From the NCBI GenBank assembly GCA_900540275.1, contig UQFO01000007.1:38572-102571 (forward strand): DNA of 64,000 bases, given 5' to 3'. The position numbers and the translations under genes were made by a program. The DNA comes from an uncultured Oscillospiraceae bacterium. Its GTDB lineage: Bacteria; Bacillota; Clostridia; Oscillospirales; Acutalibacteraceae. Positions 1 through 7,864 of this stretch are shown in pieces. The stretch's first letter is position 1, and every line of letters begins with the position of its first letter. Under the pieces are notes generated by a model that was not told where the DNA came from, did no database searches, and saw only the letters and a list, made by a program, of their open reading frames with translations.

Positions 1-768
1 GTTTGCCGAGGTAAAGTGGAGCCTTACCCTTTCCGGTTTGCTGCTCCAGCTGTTTGAGCTGTCCAGATTGATAACAAACGTGGTGTTATGGGAGGCGTCT
101 CCCTTTCCGGTCTGTATAAACGTTCTCGAGCCATTGGCTCCGGCCGTGTATGTATAAGTATTGCCCTGTACAAAGCTGCGCTTTGTATCGTCGGCGGAAT
201 CATGCCACCAGCTTCCGTCGGAGTAAAACTCAAAGGTAACGGTATTGAGCCGGCCGTTTCCCTCAGAACGGTTTTCGTTGAACCACTCGCGGCTGAAGTA
301 GGGAAGCTCCTTGCCGTTCTGCGTAAGCCGGCCGTCAGCCAGGGTATCGTCGACTAAGCCGAGCGCGGCCGCGTTGTTGTTCCCTTGGTTTGCAAGGTTC
401 GCGCCGTCTTTAAAATTGGTAAGGTTTTCCGAGCCATATCCATTATAAAAATCGCCGAAGTACAGGGGGACGCTGTAACCTGACCGGGCAATTTGTTCAT
501 TGAATTTTCCATATGGAAGGTAATTTGGGAACCCGCCAGAGCGGGTTCCCGCATCGGGCGCTGCGCCCGAATTTTCAATTTGATTGTTGTATTTATAATC
601 GTAAAGCGATACCGGGATGTAAAGATAGTCATCCGCAGCAGCGCTTGCCGAACTGGTCGCAAGGGCTGTAAGCGCGGCAACGGTTGCAGAAAGAAAAATC
701 AGGACCGCCATGAGCAGCGCCATTGCCTTTTTCCCGCCATGCCGCATTTTTCCGAGGACAGGTACCAT
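1..768 (-). CDS. Secreted protein of unknown function, N-terminal 256 codons (runs off the window)
   Basis: An open frame on the minus strand starts with ATG at 768 behind AAAGGCGGT and stays open to base 1, so the gene is cut by the window edge. The first ~45 residues are an export signal: positive start, hydrophobic stretch ALLMAVLIFL, then an Ala/Ser-rich cleavage region. The mature part is rich in Asn, Gly, Tyr and Ser, as in extracellular beta-rich proteins (for example SVPLYFGDFYNGYGSENL). I do not recognise a family; fibro-slime-like or adhesin-type proteins are possible. Two back-to-back palindromes sit inside the coding sequence near the mature N-terminus. A LacI-type palindrome lies upstream. 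The frame and signal peptide are clear; the function is not. Confidence 0.7.
   Translation of the reverse strand, partial: MVPVLGKMRHGGKKAMALLMAVLIFLSATVAALTALATSSASAAADDYLYIPVSLYDYKYNNQIENSGAAPDAGTRSGGFPNYLPYGKFNEQIARSGYSVPLYFGDFYNGYGSENLTNFKDGANLANQGNNNAAALGLVDDTLADGRLTQNGKELPYFSREWFNENRSEGNGRLNTVTFEFYSDGSWWHDSADDTKRSFVQGNTYTYTAGANGSRTFIQTGKGDASHNTTFVINLDSSNSWSSKPERVRLHFTSAN
527..570. repeat. Two adjacent perfect inverted repeats inside a coding region
   Basis: GGGAACCCGC (527-536) pairs with GCGGGTTCCC (541-550) across a 4-base loop. TCGGGCGC (554-561) pairs with GCGCCCGA (563-570) across one base. Both lie in frame in the secreted-protein gene and encode a short Gly/Ala/Pro/Ser linker just after the signal peptide. 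This is seen directly; whether they are an inserted palindromic element is inference. Confidence 0.7.
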
Positions 769-905
769 TATGCTTACCGCCTTTCTTAAGGTAGAATGAT
801 AACTAGCTAAAGCAATAAAATGAAATAAAACATGGAAGTTCATTCCACGCAATTCCTTCATATAATTTTGTTGAAAGCTAATAATTCTTTTAACGTATTC
901 ACCAA

Positions 906-960
906 GTAAACGTTTACATGAGAATAAATAAAAAAATAGCGTTCTTAATACATGTAAACG
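906..960. promoter_or_regulatory. Candidate LacI-family operator region
   Basis: GTAAACGTTTAC at 906-917 is a perfect 12-bp palindrome of the LacI/GalR/CcpA operator type. The extended half CGTTTACATG (911-920) recurs inverted as CATGTAAACG at 951-960. They lie 140-190 bp upstream of the minus-strand secreted-protein gene in a 450-bp AT-rich gap (769-1226) with no credible gene. No LacI-type regulator is seen in the window, so the binder is unknown. Confidence 0.4.
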
Positions 961-1170
961 CATGCTGTCGTAAAATAATGGGCTTGGTTCAAGTCACTGT
1001 TTATTATTATATTCCATAATATTCCAGAGTCAATAATTGTTAAAAAATTAACAGATTTTGGTTCTATTTTAACAAATACGTTCTAACATGGCGGGAATAG
1101 AATTGTTCACTTTTTCTTTTTTGGTCGATTTTTATTTAATTTGATTCTCAAAATTTATGCATTTTTTCAT

Positions 1171-1228
1171 AAAAAATACAAGCGGCAGGAAGCAAAATCA
1201 AATTTGCGCCCTGCCGCTTGCTTTTTTT
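1171..1228 (-). terminator. Intrinsic terminator downstream of galM
   Basis: CAAGCGGCAGG (1179-1189) pairs with CCTGCCGCTTG (1210-1220). Read on the minus strand the stem is followed by a T-rich run (1171-1176). A T run also follows on the plus strand, so it may work both ways. Confidence 0.8.
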
Positions 1229-2279
1229 ATTCAATCAGACCAAAACGGTACTCCGTTACTGTTTCGGCCTTTTTTCCCGCCGGCAAAAATGCCGAAAAGA
1301 AGTTTGGATGGTTTACGGCGTCGGGGAAAAACTGCGTTTCCAGGCAAAAGCCATCGCCATTATGATATGGCACGCCGCCCTTTCCGGCAGGCGCGCCCTC
1401 CAAAAAATTCCCTGAATAGAACTGTATGCCCGGCAGCCCGCTCCATACGGACAACGTAATACCGCTTTTGGCGCTTTGCGCATATGCCGCCTCGCGGAAT
1501 TGCCCTGTGTACCCATTTACGGCGTAATTAAAATCAAATCCTCCCGCAAACGAAAATTGAGGATGCTCCGCCCCAATTCTGCTGCCAAGCGGCACGGCCC
1601 TGCGCAGGTCGAGCGGCGTGCCCTCTACCGGCGCGAGCGTGCCGTCCGGTATCAGGTTTTTATTGACAGGTGTGTAAAAATCGGCGTTAATTCTTATATT
1701 TTGACTGTATGCCGTGCCGCTTTCGCAGCCATCGAGATTGAAATAGGAATGGTTTGTCAGACTGCAAAGCGTATCTTTATCGCTTATCGCTTTGTAGGTA
1801 ATACGCAGCGTGTTTTCCCGCGTGAGCGAGTATGTCACCATAACTTTGAGCGTTCCGGGATACCCCTCTTCCCCGTCGGGGCTGGTATAGGAAAGGCAAA
1901 GCTTATCCCCCAGTATTTCCGGCGTAAAAACTTTTTTGTCAAAGCCCTCTGTGCCGCCGTGTAAGTGGTTTTCACCGTCATTACAGGCCAGCCGGTACTC
2001 TTTTCCGTTTAAGGTAAACAAACCCTTTGCTATACGGTTGCAAACGCGCCCCGCAATGCACCCAAGATATTTATCCTGCCGGACATAACCGTCAAGCCCG
2101 TCGTAGCCGAGCACCACATCAGTCGGTACGCCCGTTCTGTCCGGAACGTATAAAGCGCGCACGGCGCAGCCGTAATTCAGGATTTCCGCACGCATCCCGT
2201 TTTCGTTTACGAGGATAAACAGGAACACTTCTTTCCCGTCCGGCGCAGTTCCGAACGGTTTCTTTTCAATATGGTTCAC
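1227..2279 (-). CDS. galM: Aldose 1-epimerase (galactose mutarotase)
   Basis: Interconverts alpha and beta anomers of galactose or glucose in the cytoplasm, the entry step for galactose released by alpha-galactosidase. The 350-residue length is normal for GalM. Visible family motifs are GENHLHGGTEGFDKKVF, holding the substrate-binding and catalytic His region, LTNHSYFNLDG, and the C-terminal acidic region around GDGFCLETQFFPDAVN, which holds the general-base Glu. The first ATG follows an AT-rich leader. It is divergent from the AraC regulator and on the same strand as the alpha-galactosidase; all three share a repeated promoter motif, so they probably form one alpha-galactoside regulon. The call is secure; the exact sugar is inferred from context. 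Confidence 0.93.
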   Translation of the reverse strand: MNHIEKKPFGTAPDGKEVFLFILVNENGMRAEILNYGCAVRALYVPDRTGVPTDVVLGYDGLDGYVRQDKYLGCIAGRVCNRIAKGLFTLNGKEYRLACNDGENHLHGGTEGFDKKVFTPEILGDKLCLSYTSPDGEEGYPGTLKVMVTYSLTRENTLRITYKAISDKDTLCSLTNHSYFNLDGCESGTAYSQNIRINADFYTPVNKNLIPDGTLAPVEGTPLDLRRAVPLGSRIGAEHPQFSFAGGFDFNYAVNGYTGQFREAAYAQSAKSGITLSVWSGLPGIQFYSGNFLEGAPAGKGGVPYHNGDGFCLETQFFPDAVNHPNFFSAFLPAGKKAETVTEYRFGLIE

Positions 2280-2332
2280 AAAAAACGCCTCTTTTCATTT
2301 TCTATTTCCCCCTAATATAGACTTTAACAGAA

Positions 2333-2346
2333 AAACCGGCTAAAAT
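2333..2346. promoter_or_regulatory. Candidate AraC-regulator site in the galM/araC divergent promoter
   Basis: AAACCGGCTAAAAT occurs here and, with 12 of 14 identical bases and the same orientation, as AAACCAGTTAAAAT at 5640-5653 upstream of the alpha-galactosidase. The site is 54 bp upstream of galM and 33 bp upstream of the AraC gene. That all three genes share it suggests it is the regulator's binding site; this is inference from two copies. Confidence 0.4.
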
Positions 2347-2378
2347 AAAGACAGAATGAAACAGAAGGAGCTGGAGTT

Positions 2379-3260
2379 ATGGAGGACGCGTATGTCATGC
2401 AGCTGCCGGACCGGATGTTCCGTGAGCTTTACCTGTGCTTCTGCGGCTATGCGAAATGCAAGCCGCTCCACAGCTTTGGACCCGCCGTACGCCCCAATTA
2501 TATTCTCCACTATATTTTAGAGGGAAAGGGTGTGTACCAGATTAACGGGGATACCTACGAGCTGTGCGCGGGGCAGGGCTTTTTGATTCCGCCCGACGTA
2601 CAGACCTTTTACCGTGCCGACAGTGAAACGCCGTGGCGTTATCTCTGGGTGGGCTTTAACGGGGCTAACGTCCGGGAATATTTAAAGAACGCGGGGCTGG
2701 CGGGCGCCGAACCGGTATTTACCTGTGGAAATGGAGAACGCTTGAAGGAAATCGTGCTCGAAATGCTCAGGCGCAATACCTTTGGCCCCCACAATGAATT
2801 CAAGCTCCAAAGCCTTCTGCTTGACTTTTTTTCCGTGCTCGCGCAAACCGCTGCGTCCATTACCGACACAGAAAAAAGAACGGACAAGAGCAACCTTTAT
2901 GTAAAAAAAGCGGTCGAATTTATCCAGAATAACTATTCAAACCCCATCGGGGTAAACGATGTGGCCGAATACACTGCTGTTAGCCGAAGCTACCTGTACC
3001 GTCTTTTCCGCGAAGCTACAGGAAAATCCCCCCAGGAATACCTGACCGCGTTCCGCATTACCCGCGCGCGGGAGCTCCTCTCTTTTACAGCGCTTTCAAT
3101 TGAAAGCGTCGCGCTTTCCTGCGGCTACAGGGACCCGCTCGTTTTTGCTAAGACCTTTAAGAATAAAACGGGCAAAGCACCAAGCGAATACAGGAAAGCA
3201 CATCACAAAACGCTTGTGAACGAAATTTCACATAGCGTAAAAAAACTTGATGATATCTGA
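2379..3260 (+). CDS. AraC-family transcriptional regulator with cupin sensor domain
   Basis: A 293-residue regulator. Residues ~20-105 form a cupin-like sugar-sensing domain, with ILHYILEGKGVYQING and a Gly/Pro-rich turn LIPPDVQTFYRAD. Residues ~185-285 carry two helix-turn-helix units typical of AraC/XylS, with VSRSYLYRLFREATGKSP and the signature region SVALSCGYRDPLVFAKTFKN. The start follows AAGGAGCTGGAG. It lies between divergent galM and convergent alpha-galactosidase, so it most likely activates both in response to an alpha-galactoside such as melibiose or raffinose. Family is sure; effector and targets are inferred. Confidence 0.9.
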   Translation: MEDAYVMQLPDRMFRELYLCFCGYAKCKPLHSFGPAVRPNYILHYILEGKGVYQINGDTYELCAGQGFLIPPDVQTFYRADSETPWRYLWVGFNGANVREYLKNAGLAGAEPVFTCGNGERLKEIVLEMLRRNTFGPHNEFKLQSLLLDFFSVLAQTAASITDTEKRTDKSNLYVKKAVEFIQNNYSNPIGVNDVAEYTAVSRSYLYRLFREATGKSPQEYLTAFRITRARELLSFTALSIESVALSCGYRDPLVFAKTFKNKTGKAPSEYRKAHHKTLVNEISHSVKKLDDI

Positions 3261-3270
3261 AACCAGGCAG

Positions 3271-3295
3271 GGACGGCATAATGCCGTCCTTTTAT
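3271..3295 (+). terminator. Terminator after the AraC regulator
   Basis: GGACGGCAT (3271-3279) pairs with ATGCCGTCC (3281-3289), followed by TTTTAT. It lies in the short gap between two convergent genes. Confidence 0.75.
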
Positions 3296-3311
3296 AATGT
3301 ACCGGGATTAT

Positions 3312-5534
3312 TTATTTTGCGCGCAGCACGTATAGGCGCGAATAGAAATCGTATGCGCGGCTGTCTCCGGGCTGCGGCTCGCCGGAGCTTGAATCGCTCG
3401 TAACAAGGCCGGCATTCATCAGTTCGTCCCCATAAAGAGAAAGGCCGGATTCCTCTATTTCATAAAGCATATCTTCACAAAGGCCGTGGAGCCTGAGCCT
3501 TCTGTAATGCGTATTGACCTCGTTGAGAAAACGGTATGTCGCAACGACAGCCTGTTTTTTATCGTCCGATACTATCATCCAGGCCGCGCAGTTCCCATCG
3601 AACGGGCTTTCCAGGCGGTAGAAGGTCCCGAACTGGATTAGCCCCCTGTGCTGTTTCATAAATTGGATTTGTGCTTTTACCTGCCCGATTTCCTCTTCCG
3701 AAAGCGTATTGAGGTCGAGCTCGTAGCCAAACGCGCCGAAAAACGCAACATCCGCGCGCGTTTTTACCGGCGTATAGCGCGAGGTCAGCCAGTTGGGGGC
3801 CGACGATACATGCGCGCCCATACTGCTGACGGGATAAACCATCGACGTCCCGTACTGGATTTTAATCCGTTCCACAGCGTCCGTGTCGTCGCTCGTCCAA
3901 CACTGCGGCGCGTAATAAAGCATACCCGGGTCGAAGCGCCCGCCCCCGCTTGCGCAGGATTCAAATAAAATATTGGGGTTCGCTTCAATCAATCGTTCGT
4001 ATAAACGGTAGACACCTAAAATATACCGGTGAAATACCTCTCCCTGGCGCTGCGGCGGCAGGGACGCGCTGTAGCATTCCGAAATACAGCGGTTCATATC
4101 CCATTTAATGTAGGAAATTTTCGATTCGCTCAGTACCTTCGACATGCTCTCAAAAATATAGTCCACGACCTCCGTGCGGGAAAAATCAAGCACATACTGG
4201 TTTCTGCCATGGGATAGGCTCCTGCCCGGCGTTTGAAGCAGCCAGTCGGGATGTAAACGGTACAAACCGCTTTCCTTGTTGACCATTTCCGGCTCGAACC
4301 AGAGCCCGAATTTCATTCCCATCTCTTCCACCTTGCGTGAAATGCCGCTGATACCGCTTTTGAGCTTCTGTAAATTTGGCGTCCAGTCCCCCAGCCCATG
4401 CCGGTCGTCGTTGCGCTGCCCGAACCACCCGTCGTCGAGTACAAACATTTCGACTCCGGCCTCGCTCGCTTTCCTTGCAATATCAAGGATTTTCTCCTCA
4501 TCAAAATCGAAGACAGTAGCTTCCCAGTTGTTGATAAGGATTGGGCGCACCTTATCGCGCCAGCTTCCTCTTGCAAGCCGCGTCCTGTATAGCTTGTGGA
4601 AGGTCTGGCTCATTCCATTGAGCCCTTTATCCGAGTAGGCTATAACCGCCTCCGGCGTCTGGAAGCTTTCATTCGGCTCCACGCGCCAGGTGAACGCAAA
4701 CGGATTAATTCCAAGCATTACGCGCGTCACATCGTACGTATCGACCTCCGCCTGTGCAAGAAAATTCCCGCTGTATACGAGGCTGAAGCCAATCGCCTCT
4801 CCTGTAAATTCGTCTGTATTCGGACGCGCCAGCGCGATAAACGGGTTATGGTTGTGGCTGGAATTCCCCCTCGCGCTGTCGATTGCCTGGATGCCCTGCT
4901 GCAATATCCTTTTTTTAATGCTGCGTTCACGCGACCATGCGCCGCTGAGCTGTATCCACTCATAATTACTGTCGGGCAAATCGAGGCACATGCTCATCGC
5001 CGCTGTCAAATCGTATTCCTCCGTGCCTTTATTGGTAAACCTTGCGCTTCGCGCGACAGCGGCGTAGTCCTCAAAAACCGTATAGGATAAAATGATTTCC
5101 GCATGGAGCAGCTCATCCACCAAGGTAATTTCCAGCGTCTGTGCTTCCCCTTTTTGCTCTACATACGTCGCGGGCAGTCCCGCAAGGGGCTCTTTTCCTT
5201 CGAAAATGCGGTGCGAGCGGTATGCAAAGGCCGATATATTGCTGCCGTTGGGCTGTTTGATTTCAAATGCGGGGCGCCTGTAGTCGCTCGACCCGTAGCT
5301 TGGATATTCCTGCTTAATCTGGTCGAGAGAGAAAAATTTATCCTCCTCGAATACGCCTGGTGAAAGCGGCCTGTACTGCAGCTCAAGCAAATGGGAAAAA
5401 TCCTCCCTGTCACGGATATGCCTGCCAAAGTACAGCTGCCCAAGCGAGCCATTTTTTAAAATGGTAAAAATATAGCTGATTTCCTTATTATAAAGATGAA
5501 AGGTCTTGCTGCCCTCATGGAAAACGATGCCCAT
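3312..5534 (-). CDS. Alpha-galactosidase, glycoside hydrolase family 36
   Basis: Hydrolyses terminal alpha-1,6-galactose from raffinose-type oligosaccharides or melibiose. At 740 residues it matches the long GH36 group. An N-terminal beta-supersandwich (to ~residue 330) precedes the (beta/alpha)8 barrel: FVLDDGWFGQRNDD, then GLWFEPEMVN, then IKWDMNR with the catalytic nucleophile at Asp479, then WTSDDTDAVERI with the acid/base Asp at 549/550, and the binding loop SCASGGGRFD. No signal peptide is visible, so it acts in the cytoplasm on imported oligosaccharides. RBS: AACAGGAGGAACAG. It has its own promoter region carrying the motif shared with galM. No transporter is next to it. Confidence 0.95.
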   Translation of the reverse strand: MGIVFHEGSKTFHLYNKEISYIFTILKNGSLGQLYFGRHIRDREDFSHLLELQYRPLSPGVFEEDKFFSLDQIKQEYPSYGSSDYRRPAFEIKQPNGSNISAFAYRSHRIFEGKEPLAGLPATYVEQKGEAQTLEITLVDELLHAEIILSYTVFEDYAAVARSARFTNKGTEEYDLTAAMSMCLDLPDSNYEWIQLSGAWSRERSIKKRILQQGIQAIDSARGNSSHNHNPFIALARPNTDEFTGEAIGFSLVYSGNFLAQAEVDTYDVTRVMLGINPFAFTWRVEPNESFQTPEAVIAYSDKGLNGMSQTFHKLYRTRLARGSWRDKVRPILINNWEATVFDFDEEKILDIARKASEAGVEMFVLDDGWFGQRNDDRHGLGDWTPNLQKLKSGISGISRKVEEMGMKFGLWFEPEMVNKESGLYRLHPDWLLQTPGRSLSHGRNQYVLDFSRTEVVDYIFESMSKVLSESKISYIKWDMNRCISECYSASLPPQRQGEVFHRYILGVYRLYERLIEANPNILFESCASGGGRFDPGMLYYAPQCWTSDDTDAVERIKIQYGTSMVYPVSSMGAHVSSAPNWLTSRYTPVKTRADVAFFGAFGYELDLNTLSEEEIGQVKAQIQFMKQHRGLIQFGTFYRLESPFDGNCAAWMIVSDDKKQAVVATYRFLNEVNTHYRRLRLHGLCEDMLYEIEESGLSLYGDELMNAGLVTSDSSSGEPQPGDSRAYDFYSRLYVLRAK

Positions 5535-5595
5535 AATCTGTTCCTCCTGTTTTATAAGCTGTTTAATGCTGCCCTGGCCTTGCCCTTACAGCCTC

Positions 5596-5653
5596 ATTAT
5601 AACCGTATTTGAGCCTGTAAACAGGTGAGAATGTTGCATAAACCAGTTAAAAT
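5596..5653 (-). promoter_or_regulatory. Promoter region of the alpha-galactosidase
   Basis: A minus-strand -10 TATAAT lies at 5601-5596 with no good -35 box, as expected for an activator-dependent promoter. Upstream are CCTGT-AA-ACAGG (a 5-bp inverted repeat) and AAACCAGTTAAAAT at 5640-5653, the motif shared with the galM/araC promoter. Confidence 0.45.
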
Positions 5654-5665
5654 GTTTCCTGATAG

Positions 5666-5694
5666 CAAAAAGGCGGCTTCGTCTATGAAGCCGC
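5666..5694 (-). terminator. Terminator overlapping the ApbE stop codon
   Basis: GCGGCTTC (5673-5680) and GAAGCCGC (5687-5694) form the stem. The stop codon of the ApbE gene lies in the loop and a short T run follows on the minus strand. Confidence 0.7.
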
Positions 5695-6723
5695 CCTTGC
5701 TACAACATGAAGCTTTAAATCCTGATAACCGTTTGATAAGGAAAACCGGTTCTCGATTCCTTTTGTAATATATACATCATCATCGCTGGTCAGAAGGATA
5801 TAGTCAAACCCGCCGTACTGCTGGTAATACTCCTGCGCGCCCTGCGCGCCCATGATAAACAGCGCGGTCGAAAGCGCGTCGCCCAGCACAGGGTCGCCGC
5901 AGACGACTGTTGCGGATTTCAGCCCGCTATCCGCGGGCATCCCCGTGCGCGGGTCTATGATATGATGGTATTTTTTTCCGTCTACTTCAAAATAGCGCTG
6001 GTACGCGCCTGAGGTGATAAGCGAGGTCTCCCCTACGTCTACCCTGGCAAAATGCTCCTGCGTTCCGGGGTATTCGACCGCCACGCCCCAAGCTCCGCCG
6101 CCAGGCTTCCGGCCGATAGTCTGTACATTTCCACCGAGGCTTAAAACAGCGCTTTGTATCCCATTTTGTTTCAGCGTATCCGCTATTTTCTGTGATGCAT
6201 AGCCTTTCGCAATCCCGCCCAAATCAATCGACATATGCTGTTCCAGACCGACGGTGCCTTCATTGAAATCGAGTGAAAGCTTTCTATAATCCACATAGGG
6301 GAGCAGCGCTTGAAGCGTTTGGCCGTCAGGAATATGGCGCTCACCAGTTGTAAAGCCCCATGCTTTCACAACAGGATATACGGTAACGTCGAAAATTCCG
6401 CCGGTTTGCTTTGATACCATCTGCGCCTTAGATAAAATTTCCATTACCTCCGCGGATACAGGGGTCTTTGTTCCGGCATTCTTATTGATTTTCGCAATAT
6501 CGCTTTCATCCTTTGTAACGGATAGCAAATTTTCAAGCCGTACAAGCTCTTCGTTCGCTTTTGCAACGGCCTGCTGCGCGTTTTTCCCGTACACGGTAAT
6601 ATCGACGACCGTATCCATACCAAACAGCTTTTGCGTTACCGCCTCATTCTGTCCGCGTCCGGGGCTGCACGAATTCAAGAAAAACAGCAGCGAACAAAGC
6701 ACAACAATTCCCAGTTTTTTCAT
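5683..6723 (-). CDS. apbE: FAD:protein FMN transferase (ApbE family) lipoprotein
   Basis: Attaches FMN covalently to Thr or Ser of flavoproteins such as Rnf/Nqr subunits or extracellular electron-transfer proteins, on the outer face of the membrane. The ATG at 6723 behind GGGAGGCGGCA is preferred to an upstream ATG because it gives a clean lipoprotein signal: MKKLG, a hydrophobic core, then FLNSCSPG with the lipobox Cys. Family motifs: FGMDTVVDITVYG, VYPVVKAWGF, SIDLGGIAKGYA and the Mg-binding C-terminal GDALSTALFIMG. The 346-residue length is normal. It is monocistronic between two terminators, and no obvious target flavoprotein lies in the window. Confidence 0.92.
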   Translation of the reverse strand: MKKLGIVVLCSLLFFLNSCSPGRGQNEAVTQKLFGMDTVVDITVYGKNAQQAVAKANEELVRLENLLSVTKDESDIAKINKNAGTKTPVSAEVMEILSKAQMVSKQTGGIFDVTVYPVVKAWGFTTGERHIPDGQTLQALLPYVDYRKLSLDFNEGTVGLEQHMSIDLGGIAKGYASQKIADTLKQNGIQSAVLSLGGNVQTIGRKPGGGAWGVAVEYPGTQEHFARVDVGETSLITSGAYQRYFEVDGKKYHHIIDPRTGMPADSGLKSATVVCGDPVLGDALSTALFIMGAQGAQEYYQQYGGFDYILLTSDDDVYITKGIENRFSLSNGYQDLKLHVVARAAS

Positions 6724-6783
6724 TGCCGCCTCCCGCAATCGGTTTTTACCTGTCCAGTGTAGCACAAAACGCCTTATGCGGCA

Positions 6784-6823
6784 ACAAAAAAGGACGCGGG
6801 CCCTGCTTTCGCAGAGCCCGCGC
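6784..6823 (-). terminator. Terminator between the dockerin gene and apbE
   Basis: GCGGGCCCTGC pairs with GCAGAGCCCGC around a TTTC loop (6795-6821, one mismatch). The minus-strand reading is followed by CCTTTTTTG. Confidence 0.85.
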
Positions 6824-6871
6824 ACCGGAAATAATTCCATGAGGATTTGATGAATCTATTGAAGATAAATT

Positions 6872-7864
6872 TTATGCGGCTGAATTATCGGGAAAACGGT
6901 CGATTGTTTTCGCAATGTATTTCTGCGACAGGATGACATCCTGCATATTAATTTCGCCGTCGCAGTTTACGTCGGCCGCATCATATGCATCGCCTTCCAA
7001 AATTTCAATACGCGCCATATCCTTCTGGATATTCGTCACATCGCCGATGCTGATTTTACCGTCTTGGTCGTTGTCGCCCTTTAAAACAAGCGCATTCTTT
7101 GCGGCTTGGATTCTGGCAACCAGCTTGTCGGTTTCTTCCTGCGTTGGAATACATTCAAATTCACGGTAACAGATGTGGCAGGTTTCAATATATCTCTCAT
7201 AGGAATTCTTGGTATATTGCCAAGATACTTCCTTAACATCATATTGTTCCTGCCAGACCGCCCGCAATACGGTATAGTCCGCGTTATTAATTTCGATTGC
7301 AGCAATTGCTTCCTGCAGCATTCTTACGGCGCCGAGCAGTTCTTCCGGTACCGGCGGTCGAGTGGAAAGCCGAGAGATATAGTCTCTCACTTCTCCCATT
7401 CTAGTATAAGATTCCGCGGTAATATCATTTGGAAGCGGAAGCCCACGAAAAATATCATGCTCTATATAGGTTTGCGCCATCGAAAGATTTCGATTCAGGC
7501 TTAGAGCCTGCTCTTCTTCACAGCTTAACGTACCTTCCAGGGCAAGATATGCAGAGCGCAGGCTTTCCGTCGCCTCGTCTATCTGCTGCTGGGTTGCTTC
7601 CTTACTGTTTTCACGAATATCCCAAGCGGTTTTGCGAGCTTCAAGAAAGGCGGAATATGCGGGCGCCGTTTCGTCGCAGTAATCCAATATCCATGGCGTA
7701 ATATTATCGATATCCCACACAATTTCATTTAATGCTCTTGTATCTACTATATGAGGTGCAGGGTCGCCGCCCTGGGCGGATACCGTGATACTGAAGGAAG
7801 AAATCAGAAGCATCACGACCAGGCAGACGCCTGCCACCCCTTTTAGATTTCTTTTAATATTCAT
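6872..7864 (-). CDS. Secreted dockerin-domain protein
   Basis: A 330-residue exported protein with signal peptide (residues 1-30, hydrophobic GVCLVVMLLISSFSITVSA). The middle (~50-240) is helical with a FIVAR-like stretch near residues 90-115 (QQIDEATESLRSAYLALEG). The C-terminus (~265-325) is a type I dockerin: calcium loops NDQDGKISIGDVT and NCDGEINMQDV, each followed by a helix. Dockerins dock enzymes or adaptors onto cohesins of cell-surface complexes. Its start overlaps the end of the upstream protease gene by 11 bp, so the two are probably translated together. No catalytic domain is seen; it may be an adaptor or binding partner. No cohesin or scaffoldin lies in the window. Confidence 0.88.
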   Translation of the reverse strand: MNIKRNLKGVAGVCLVVMLLISSFSITVSAQGGDPAPHIVDTRALNEIVWDIDNITPWILDYCDETAPAYSAFLEARKTAWDIRENSKEATQQQIDEATESLRSAYLALEGTLSCEEEQALSLNRNLSMAQTYIEHDIFRGLPLPNDITAESYTRMGEVRDYISRLSTRPPVPEELLGAVRMLQEAIAAIEINNADYTVLRAVWQEQYDVKEVSWQYTKNSYERYIETCHICYREFECIPTQEETDKLVARIQAAKNALVLKGDNDQDGKISIGDVTNIQKDMARIEILEGDAYDAADVNCDGEINMQDVILSQKYIAKTIDRFPDNSAA

